DNA of 9,052 bases, taken from positions 1 through 9,052 of the forward strand of contig JACQVJ010000158.1 of the NCBI GenBank assembly GCA_016209805.1, written 5' to 3'. Positions within the stretch are counted from its first letter, which is position 1; the number at the start of each line of letters is the position of its first letter. This stretch comes from Ignavibacteriota bacterium. GTDB lineage: Bacteria > Bacteroidota > Ignavibacteria > UBA10030 > UBA6906. The notes under the pieces are model-generated. The model was not told where the DNA came from, ran no database searches, and worked only from the letters and a program-made list of their open reading frames with translations. Of this stretch, positions 1 to 5,937 are shown in pieces. The position numbers and the translations under genes are program-made.

Positions 1-315
1 ATGTTGGAGGGAGTCCGCTTCGCGCGCCTGCCGGGAAATTATCTGATTTGCCAACGCGGAACACCGGTGATGATGATCGAGAATTACGGTACACGACTCT
101 GGACGATCGGTGAAACAAATGCCGAAGATCTGCGAGAAGGGATCCGGACCTTCACCTCTATGTTACGGCTCCCAGGACGCATGCGACCGTTCAAGACGAT
201 CACGGTCGAGCAGTGTGACGGCATCAGGCCGACACTGAGCCCTCTGGAGCCTGTGCTCCGATCTCTCGGCTTCCACAAAGATAGAAACCAGACAATGGAA
301 TATGACGGATATTAG
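1..315 (+). CDS. Lhr-like ATP-dependent helicase, C-terminal end (partial)
   Basis: This is the last 104 codons of a gene that enters from the left edge. The ATG at base 1 is probably an internal codon, because the peptide looks like a protein tail and has no domain of its own. The tail resembles the C-terminus of large Lhr-type DEAD/H-box helicases. A strand pair around 'GNYLICQRGTPVMMIENYG' (residues 12-30) fits their 'G..VVLVDGELVLYLER' pattern. A late 'ITVEQCDG...SPLEPVLRSLGF' (about 66-92) fits their 'I..I.G.....SPL...LR..GF' ending. Lhr proteins are ATP-driven 3'-5' DNA helicases linked to DNA repair. No helicase motif lies in this fragment, so the call rests on the tail alone. The stop (TAG 313-315) is 5 bp from the stop of the opposing methyltransferase gene. 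Confidence 0.6.
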   Translation: MLEGVRFARLPGNYLICQRGTPVMMIENYGTRLWTIGETNAEDLREGIRTFTSMLRLPGRMRPFKTITVEQCDGIRPTLSPLEPVLRSLGFHKDRNQTMEYDGY

Positions 316-320
316 CGCCG

Positions 321-1103
321 TCAAGAATCTCGAGACACACGATCCGTTTCAGCTCGTTTTTGTGCGACCCACCACGTCTTGATCTTCCCTATGTCTGGAT
401 TGTTCGTGAAGTTGAAGGTTTCCCGTTGCATGACGTGAAAGCCTGCACGTCGCAAAAGGGAAGCAATCTCTTCATCCGTGAAGTACCTCTCCCGCACATA
501 TTCGCTGCTTCGTTCATACATCCCCCCTTTTTTCATGAACAACGTCACCTCCGACTGTGCACACTTTACCAACGAATCGTAGCTGTTGTGGAGAATCATC
601 GTGAAATCCTTGTGCTTAATCGTCTCCGTCTGGCGCCAGAGAGTTTTGAAGCATCGCTGATTATTCACGTCGAAAACGAAATATCCGCTTGGTTGTGTGT
701 GTAGATGCACCGCTCTGAAGGTATCAAGGAGGGCCTTCCTTGAAAGAAGATGGTTGAGGCTGTCATAGAGACAGGTGGTCAGCATTACAGAGGTGTCGAG
801 GCGAAATTGCCGCATATCCTCATGCACTAACACAACAGGAAGTTTGCAACGGAGGAATTTCTTCTTCGCTTCATCAATCATCCCCTCTGAGCCATCGACA
901 CCCCATACGTTCCAGCCGCGGCGCGCCATCAGCAGGGCGAGCGTTCCCGTCCCGCATGCCAGATCAAGCATTGTGGATGTCGGTATGCGAAAGGTCTTGA
1001 TGGTTGAAAGAACGCGAGGAAGGATGAGCGTGCTGTAGTCGTTACCGTAGGTTTGCTGCCACCGGTCATAGACTTGAGGCAGAACTTTGTATACGTTCGA
1101 CAT
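321..1103 (-). CDS. Class I SAM-dependent methyltransferase
   Basis: This 260-residue protein has a Rossmann-type SAM-binding core. Motif I is LDLACGTGT at residues 46-54. The acidic residue expected to bind the SAM ribose is D70 in 'GVDGS'. A motif II-like 'HEDMRQF' lies at 94-100 and the 'GYFVFDVN' strand at 140-147. The N-terminal 'YDRW...YG.DYS' (12-23) is typical of stand-alone small-molecule or generic Methyltransf_25/11 proteins. The substrate cannot be read from the sequence. The protein is probably soluble and cytoplasmic, with no signal peptide or membrane segment. The ATG at 1103 is 18 bp after the carA stop with no clear Shine-Dalgarno site, so it is probably translated from a carA-methyltransferase transcript. 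No functional link to pyrimidine or arginine synthesis is evident. Confidence 0.85.
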   Translation of the reverse strand: MSNVYKVLPQVYDRWQQTYGNDYSTLILPRVLSTIKTFRIPTSTMLDLACGTGTLALLMARRGWNVWGVDGSEGMIDEAKKKFLRCKLPVVLVHEDMRQFRLDTSVMLTTCLYDSLNHLLSRKALLDTFRAVHLHTQPSGYFVFDVNNQRCFKTLWRQTETIKHKDFTMILHNSYDSLVKCAQSEVTLFMKKGGMYERSSEYVRERYFTDEEIASLLRRAGFHVMQRETFNFTNNPDIGKIKTWWVAQKRAETDRVSRDS

Positions 1104-1121
1104 GCAGTGGAGTATCGACGC

Positions 1122-2285
1122 TCAGCGTGTCCCGACAGAGTCCGGTGTTCTCACCAGATCACCGGTTTTCATCATCTGAATGAAATCCTTGAAAAGATAA
1201 TCGCTGTCGTGTGGACCTGGCGACGCTTCGGGGTGGTACTGCACACAGAACAGGGGGTATTCGCGGTGTCGGAACCCCTCATTCGTGCCGTCGTTGAGAT
1301 TGACATGTGTAATTTCGAGGCCCCGCGCCTCGAGCGTTTTCGGATCGACTGCGAAGCCGTGGTTCTGCGATGTGATTTCAATCTTGTTGGTGATGATGTT
1401 CTTCACGGGGTGATTCGCTCCACGGTGGCCGAACTTCAGCTTGAATGTCTTTGCACCAAGCGCCAGACCGAGCAACTGGTGTCCAAGGCAAATCCCGAAG
1501 ATCGGTTTCTTCCCAACAAGCTTTTTAATATTCTCAATTGCCACCTTAACCGCCGCCGGATCACCCGGTCCGTTGGAGAGAAAAATCCCGTCGGGATTGC
1601 GCTCAAGGATTTCCTCCGAGCTGTGATCCGTGGGAACCACAGTCACCTTACACCCATAACTGGTCAAACGCCTTAGGATGTTTTGCTTGATGCCGTAGTC
1701 ATACGCGATAACATTGAATCGTTGTCCATTCATGCTCATAGGTACGAGCGCTGGCAAAGCGAAGGTGGTTGTATCCACATCTCCCCACCCATATGGCTCT
1801 TCACACGTCACGATGTTTGCAAGGTCAAGGCCGTCCATAACTGGTGATGCAGCAACTTTGGCAAGCAGGCTCTCGTCATCCATGTCCCCGGTCGAGAGCA
1901 CACCACGCATCGCACCGCCAGTACGCAGAAGTTTCGTGATCATCCTCGTGTCGACTCCCTGAATCGCAATAACATTATGGCGCTTCAGCCAGGAACCCAA
2001 ACTCTCCGACGCACGAAAATTGCTGTACTGCTCGAAGTACTCCTTGACAACCACGCCGGCCACTTGCGGCTTCCTTGACTCAACATCGTCGAGATTGATG
2101 CCGTAGTTCCCGATCATGGGATACGTCATTGTTATGATTTGGCCGTTGTAGGAAGGATCGGTAAAGATCTCCTGGTAGCCACTCATGCTCGTGTTGAACA
2201 CCACCTCGCCAGTAATCTCACCGGAAGCCCCAAAGGATTCCCCCGTGAGCACCAGACCATTCTCCAGTGCAAGCTTCGCTTTCAT
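1122..2285 (-). CDS. carA: Carbamoyl-phosphate synthase small subunit (glutamine amidotransferase)
   Basis: CarA hydrolyses glutamine and channels ammonia to the large subunit CarB, which makes carbamoyl phosphate for pyrimidine and arginine synthesis. The protein is 387 residues, normal for the family. The N-terminal CarA domain carries '[15 protein letters not shown]' (26-40) and '[20 protein letters not shown]' (43-62). The class I amidotransferase domain has '[11 protein letters not shown]' (233-243), the nucleophile C266 in 'GICLGHQ', 'QNHGFAVD' (307-314), and the rest of the triad, H351 and E353, in '[13 protein letters not shown]'. All key residues are present, so the gene looks functional. 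The ATG start matches the usual 'MKA.LALE.G' beginning. There is no Shine-Dalgarno site, and a candidate promoter sits almost against the start. carB is not adjacent on either side and must lie elsewhere. Confidence 0.97.
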   Translation of the reverse strand: MKAKLALENGLVLTGESFGASGEITGEVVFNTSMSGYQEIFTDPSYNGQIITMTYPMIGNYGINLDDVESRKPQVAGVVVKEYFEQYSNFRASESLGSWLKRHNVIAIQGVDTRMITKLLRTGGAMRGVLSTGDMDDESLLAKVAASPVMDGLDLANIVTCEEPYGWGDVDTTTFALPALVPMSMNGQRFNVIAYDYGIKQNILRRLTSYGCKVTVVPTDHSSEEILERNPDGIFLSNGPGDPAAVKVAIENIKKLVGKKPIFGICLGHQLLGLALGAKTFKLKFGHRGANHPVKNIITNKIEITSQNHGFAVDPKTLEARGLEITHVNLNDGTNEGFRHREYPLFCVQYHPEASPGPHDSDYLFKDFIQMMKTGDLVRTPDSVGTR

Positions 2286-2293
2286 CGAATGTC

Positions 2294-2322
2294 AATATAT
2301 GAAAGCACAAGCATGAATTCAA
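2294..2322 (-). promoter_or_regulatory. Candidate carA promoter close to the start codon
   Basis: On the minus strand TTGAAT (2317-2322) is followed after exactly 17 bp by TATATT (2294-2299). The -10 box is the same as that of the btuB promoter. Initiation would fall at about 2286-2288, so the carA mRNA would be leaderless or nearly so. That agrees with the lack of a Shine-Dalgarno site. The -35 box matches only 4 of 6 consensus bases, and carA could also be read from the btuB operon upstream. Confidence 0.4.
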
Positions 2323-2347
2323 CCTGTCGCGGCGGAGGTGGTGATCA

Positions 2348-2365
2348 GGGTGATTATCGTCACCC
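2348..2365. other. Small inverted repeat between btuG and carA
   Basis: GGGTGA (2348-2353) and TCACCC (2360-2365) form a perfect 6-bp stem with a 6-base loop, about 30 bp beyond the stop codon of the BtuG-like gene. No T-run follows on either strand, so it is not a convincing intrinsic terminator. It could be a 3'-end stabilising hairpin or chance. Confidence 0.3.
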
Positions 2366-2393
2366 ATGCTCTTATTGTGCGAAGCGGAGACCT

Positions 2394-3419
2394 TTATTTG
2401 AATGCCCACGCACCCGGGAAGGATCCAACCGCAAACGGTTGACGCTTCGGAGACTTCAGGGGAGTATAGACTTCCACCACTCCGGATCCATCACCACTCA
2501 CGACTTTTGAGACATACAAATCGCCGGTCACAGGATCTGCAACGGTGGAATAGAAATACAACCCGCTCGAAAGGGAAACAAAAGCGATGTCCGCCACGGC
2601 CAATGGAAACGTACTCAGCTTTACAACTCTATCAAAAAGAAGAACGTACAATGACTGATCTGCAAACGTGATGTCGGTCGGCCCCTGCCCGACCTCAACA
2701 GAATCTACGACTGCGTTGGTGAGTGTGTTCACCGCATATACTTTTCCGTTTGCGGGAAAAATCCCCGTGCTCACAACGTAGAGACGATCGTTCGATCCCG
2801 CCACCATTGAGCCGGCGGCAACACTTACCCTGATGGTGTCGGTCACGCTCAACGTCACGGCATCCATCACAATGACGATGTCCTTGTTATTCTGAAACGG
2901 TCCGAAGTCGGAATCAAACACCTTGTTACCAACAACCACAATCGATCCCGGAAACTCTACAACAGGTGGGGTTGTCTGCGTCACGGTGCGCGTCGTGAGA
3001 TTCAAAAGACTCACTGTGCCGTTGTAGTTCGCAACAATAGCTTTGGTATTATCGACAATCGAGATGTAGCCGGGCCCGCTTCCCGTTGGAATAACAATCG
3101 TACCAAGCTTCTGAAAAGTCTCGGCATCAAGAACCTCTACCCTGTCACTCCCATTCACGACCACATACACTTTGTTACCGAAGACCTTTGCGTCGTTCGG
3201 AAGCAACCACCCTTCGGCTGCACTGATAATAGTCTCGAACGCTATGTCCTTTGTGATATTGTAGAAGCTCATTGTCCCTGCATTTGGGAAAGCCCCCTCA
3301 TTGATGATAAACACTCCCCGATCAGACTGCGGGGGCGGTGTCGAATTCGCCGGGTTATTGCTTGTCCGGCATGAGGAGAAAAGGAATACCAGGAAGAGAA
3401 CAATCGATGCATGTTTCAT
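2394..3419 (-). CDS. btuG: BtuG-like cobalamin-binding surface lipoprotein (YncE/DUF5074 beta-propeller)
   Basis: This 341-residue protein has a lipoprotein signal: a basic start, a hydrophobic stretch and a lipobox 'FSSC' with the lipidated cysteine at C17. A Pro/Ser/Asn-rich linker follows to about residue 32. The rest is a run of short beta-strand repeats of the YncE/DUF5074 propeller type, for example 'GVFIINEGAFPNAGTMSFYN' (from about 35), 'KVYVVVNGSDRVEVLDAETF' and 'KVYAVNTLTNAVVDSVEVGQGPTDI'. In Bacteroides, BtuG is a propeller lipoprotein that binds B12 very tightly at the cell surface and works with BtuB. The gene follows btuB by 12 bp, has an AAGGA Shine-Dalgarno site, and shares the cobalamin riboswitch. 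The assignment rests on this fold plus context. The residues after C17 (RTSNN) lack the acidic Bacteroidetes surface-export signal, so surface display is uncertain here. Confidence 0.7.
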   Translation of the reverse strand: MKHASIVLFLVFLFSSCRTSNNPANSTPPPQSDRGVFIINEGAFPNAGTMSFYNITKDIAFETIISAAEGWLLPNDAKVFGNKVYVVVNGSDRVEVLDAETFQKLGTIVIPTGSGPGYISIVDNTKAIVANYNGTVSLLNLTTRTVTQTTPPVVEFPGSIVVVGNKVFDSDFGPFQNNKDIVIVMDAVTLSVTDTIRVSVAAGSMVAGSNDRLYVVSTGIFPANGKVYAVNTLTNAVVDSVEVGQGPTDITFADQSLYVLLFDRVVKLSTFPLAVADIAFVSLSSGLYFYSTVADPVTGDLYVSKVVSGDGSGVVEVYTPLKSPKRQPFAVGSFPGAWAFK

Positions 3420-3426
3420 CGTGAGG

Positions 3427-3431
3427 TCCTT
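3427..3431 (-). promoter_or_regulatory. Shine-Dalgarno site of the BtuG-like gene
   Basis: AAGGA on the minus strand lies 7 bases before the ATG at 3419, inside the 12-bp gap after the btuB stop. It fixes the start and supports translation as the second gene of a btuB operon. Confidence 0.65.
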
Positions 3432-5486
3432 TTAGAATGATTTGTGAATGGAAACCGAAACTCCATCGCTGCGCAGCGGCATCGGGAAACGCGGAATCAC
3501 TTCATACGGCTCATCGAAGAGGTTCGCCACTTCGTATTTCACACGAACCGACGTTTCGAGCAGACGGAACTCCACCCCACAATTGCCGGCAACGAGGTGA
3601 TATCCCGGCAATGACACACTATTATCCTCCACGACAAATCTCTCGCCTGTAAACGAATCGCTGATCCAAAGAAAAACTTCCGACACAAGACCATCGCGGA
3701 CTGGAACTCTGGCCTTTACTCCTATGCTCCCCGTTTCAAGCGGAACATAGATGAGTTGTTTATTGAACGTTGGATCATCGGGGGAGGTACGAGACTTCTT
3801 CTTGGCGTCAAGAAAGGCATAGTTCCCTTCGATGCTTACATAGTCTGCAAGTGGCGACCATCGGAATTCGACCTCGAAACCGGTGGAAAGTGTTCTCCCA
3901 AAGTTCACTGGAGACCAAATGAAAGGAGATGATGTGGGAAGCCAGAGGATCCGATTTTCGGTCGAGATTGAATAGTATGTAAAGTCAATTTCGTGCCCAC
4001 CGAATAAGGCCCAGTCCACTGAAAGACCGGCGTCAAAACTTGTGGAACGCTCAGGCTGCAAGTTGAGATTCCCGCGGCCACCGGCACCTGCGTAGTATAA
4101 TTGATTCAGCGTGGGAACACGAAAATCCTTTCCGACAGTTGAATGCAGTGTGAGACCCAGATTTCGAACAGGCCCCGCACTCTGCCGGCCAAGCCGAATG
4201 TTCATCCCAAGTTTTGGACTAACGGCGTTCCCGATCGAACCGAAGCTATCGTACCTGAACAGCGGATAGAACGATGCAGTCAGATTGGAGACTCCAGCAT
4301 GGAGTTCGGAACTTACGAAGAGGCCCACGTGTGGACGGGTCTTTCTCGCAGCGAGAGCATTTCCACTCGCCCATGTGTTTCCCCACTCAACACCTGAATG
4401 GAAGAACACTGAAGGGGTGAAGCCATATCTTACATCTGACACAAGGGTCATCAAGATATTGCGATAGAAGTTGTCGGCGGGAAAAGCGATCGAGGAGTTG
4501 ACATAGCGCTCATAGGAGTTCTGGAAATTGCCGGCAAATGTCCACAGCAAGTCTTCGGTGAAACTGGTTTGGTAGGATGCTGCCGCCATAAGTTGGTGGT
4601 CGGTTTGTCTTGCGATTCCTTGATTAGCCACGATAAGAACGGGGCCGGGAGTTCCTCGATCGATCCTGTACGAAGTCAGCAATGCCGTCGAACGAGTCCT
4701 CTCCGACGGCTCCCAGCGAGCTTTAAAGAAAAGGTGCCGCGCATGGTAGTCGGAATTTGTGCGCACTCCCTGCAACTCCTTCCCTCCCTCGTCAATCGCA
4801 AAGGCATAGTTCCCACGACCATACTCGGTCGAGCTCCCCGCCATCACTCCAAACTCTCTTGTCGATGCTGCTTGAGCCGAAAGCGAAAAACGGCGCGCCC
4901 CGAACGAGCCTGCCGATGCTTCAACACGAGCAAAGGAACCCGCGGCCACCGTGTGTGTAAGGATATTGACAACACCTCCAACAGCGTCGCTCCCGTACGT
5001 TGCCGAGCTTCCTCCTCGCAGAAGCTCAACGCTCTGGACGTGATCAAGCGGAATAAGACGAAGGTCGGTCAAACCAGTTTGGACATTCCCAATCGGCAAG
5101 CCATCCAGAAGCACCGCGGTGTGCTCGGCCCCCATCCCACGGAAAGAGACAATCTGGAGATCGCCCCCGCCACCGTATTGTCTTACTACCAGGCCCGGCC
5201 TACCGACAAGAATCTCACCAAGGTTATCAGCGTTCTCTGCGCGGATGGCTTTGTCGCTAAGCGTGAAGATACGCGACGCAGAGAGTGTTTTGCTCACGGG
5301 AGTTCGCGTTCCAGTTACGACTACTTCGTCGAACATGTAGCTTTTCACCGTGAAGGGAGTACCAAGCAGACTGTCCGGGGCTTCAACTCCGTCCGGGGAA
5401 GAGTGAACCTGTGAAAGGAGGACGCCAGATTGGATAAGGACAGCCAAAGCAAGCGTTATGATTCCTATCGAAAAAGCTCTGTTCAT
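3432..5486 (-). CDS. btuB: BtuB-type TonB-dependent cobalamin outer-membrane receptor
   Basis: This 684-residue outer-membrane beta-barrel should import cobalamin using TonB energy. It starts with a signal peptide (basic 'MNR', hydrophobic core about 5-25). A TonB-box-like 'DEVVVTGT' follows at 53-60. The plug domain runs to about 180 and includes 'RPGLVVRQYGGGGDLQIVSFRG', 'VLLDGLPIGN' and 'VELLRGGSSATYGSDAVGGVVNI'. The rest is a barrel with alternating polar and hydrophobic strands, ending in the usual terminal Phe. 'EPYEVIPRFPMPLRSDGVSVSI' near the end fits BtuB-family C-termini. The ATG at 5486 is chosen because the frame upstream, open to 5645, reads through the terminator and riboswitch and lacks a signal peptide. 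No clear Shine-Dalgarno site precedes it. The substrate call rests mainly on the cobalamin riboswitch and the BtuG-like partner. No btuFCD lies in the window. Confidence 0.9.
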   Translation of the reverse strand: MNRAFSIGIITLALAVLIQSGVLLSQVHSSPDGVEAPDSLLGTPFTVKSYMFDEVVVTGTRTPVSKTLSASRIFTLSDKAIRAENADNLGEILVGRPGLVVRQYGGGGDLQIVSFRGMGAEHTAVLLDGLPIGNVQTGLTDLRLIPLDHVQSVELLRGGSSATYGSDAVGGVVNILTHTVAAGSFARVEASAGSFGARRFSLSAQAASTREFGVMAGSSTEYGRGNYAFAIDEGGKELQGVRTNSDYHARHLFFKARWEPSERTRSTALLTSYRIDRGTPGPVLIVANQGIARQTDHQLMAAASYQTSFTEDLLWTFAGNFQNSYERYVNSSIAFPADNFYRNILMTLVSDVRYGFTPSVFFHSGVEWGNTWASGNALAARKTRPHVGLFVSSELHAGVSNLTASFYPLFRYDSFGSIGNAVSPKLGMNIRLGRQSAGPVRNLGLTLHSTVGKDFRVPTLNQLYYAGAGGRGNLNLQPERSTSFDAGLSVDWALFGGHEIDFTYYSISTENRILWLPTSSPFIWSPVNFGRTLSTGFEVEFRWSPLADYVSIEGNYAFLDAKKKSRTSPDDPTFNKQLIYVPLETGSIGVKARVPVRDGLVSEVFLWISDSFTGERFVVEDNSVSLPGYHLVAGNCGVEFRLLETSVRVKYEVANLFDEPYEVIPRFPMPLRSDGVSVSIHKSF

Positions 5487-5492
5487 GATATG

Positions 5493-5529
5493 AAAACAAA
5501 AAACCCCAGCATTCCGAAGAAAGCTGGGG
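5493..5529 (-). terminator. Intrinsic terminator of the cobalamin riboswitch (expression platform)
   Basis: On the minus strand CCCCAGC (5529-5523) pairs with GCTGGGG (5510-5504). The inner TTC/GAA pairs close a C(UUCG)G tetraloop, one of the most stable known. The T-run TTTTTTGTTTT follows at 5503-5493. The hairpin lies about 60 bases after the aptamer and its T-run ends 6 bases before the btuB ATG. This layout points to control by transcription attenuation. The hairpin would also crowd the ribosome entry region of btuB. Confidence 0.9.
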
Positions 5530-5588
5530 TCAATGAACCTACAATTGATTCTCCACACCTTCCCGCGAAGGCCTAACTGGATTGAGTA

Positions 5589-5750
5589 TTCTGGCAGGTC
5601 TCCTGGCTCATGGCGAGTACTCCACCTTTGCCTTCCCACTCCCATTGTTGGAGCAGTGGCGCAGGCTCTAAAGCCATCTACAGTTGCGGGGCAGCTTCCG
5701 CTTCTAACGGAATTCCCTTTTCATCCCGTGATTTAAACGGGACACCAGAA
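5589..5750 (-). ncRNA. Cobalamin riboswitch (AdoCbl/B12 aptamer) in the btuB leader
   Basis: Read on the minus strand, the conserved blocks of the cobalamin class come in order. P1 is TTCTGG (5750-5745) pairing with CCAGAA (5594-5589). 'AAAGGGAATTCCG...CGGAAGCTGCCCC' is followed by 'GCCCCGCAACTGTA' near 5679-5692. 'GCCACTG' and 'GGGAAGGC' come next. The B12 box AGCCAGGAGACCTGCC lies at 5608-5593, one base from the usual AGTCAGGAGACCTGCC. A strong promoter is just upstream and an intrinsic terminator just downstream, so cobalamin binding should switch btuB and the BtuG-like gene off. A further stem (CCTTC-GCGG-GAAGG, about 5552-5566) lies between aptamer and terminator. Confidence 0.96.
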
Positions 5751-5781
5751 TCGTTCTGAGAAAGAGCAAAACACTAACGAC

Positions 5782-5810
5782 AATATAGCATCGCAATTCC
5801 TTTTTGTCAA
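5782..5810 (-). promoter_or_regulatory. Sigma-70-like promoter of the riboswitch-btuB-btuG operon
   Basis: The minus strand has TTGACA (5805-5810), a 17-bp spacer and TATATT (5782-5787): a perfect -35, a 5-of-6 -10 and optimal spacing. Initiation at about 5775 would place the riboswitch P1 about 25 bases into the transcript. Confidence 0.85.
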
Positions 5811-5833
5811 GAGTTTTTTGCGGAAGATTTCTT

Positions 5834-5844
5834 GAGACGGTCTC
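5834..5844. other. Short palindrome in the divergent btuB/DUF1015 region
   Basis: GAGAC-G-GTCTC is a perfect 11-bp inverted repeat with a single central base. A one-base loop cannot form an RNA hairpin of this stem, so if it matters it would be a protein-binding site. It lies upstream of both divergent promoters. Chance occurrence is possible. Confidence 0.2.
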
Positions 5845-5861
5845 TTTTCTTTCGGTTCGAC

Positions 5862-5889
5862 TGGAGAATTGTCGGAAACTGATTATATT
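5862..5889 (+). promoter_or_regulatory. Weak candidate promoter of the DUF1015 gene
   Basis: TATATT at 5884-5889 is the same -10 box as in the btuB promoter. It is preceded at 16 bp by TGGAGA (5862-5867), a 4-of-6 match to a -35. Initiation would fall near 5896 and leave a leader of about 42 bases. The -35 is poor, so the call is tentative. Confidence 0.3.
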
Positions 5890-5937
5890 GCAGACGCTCT
5901 GTGAGCAAAACAATCATCCACTTGTGGCAACATTCCC

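Noticed and set aside
1053..1676. A 207-codon open frame on the plus strand opposite carA
   Set aside because: It is antisense to the amidotransferase domain of carA, shows no domain, and has no start signals.
4569..5414. A 281-codon open frame on the plus strand opposite btuB
   Set aside because: It lies wholly antisense to the conserved plug region of btuB, and its composition (rich in Arg, Ser, Cys and Pro, no recognisable domain) is that of a shadow frame.
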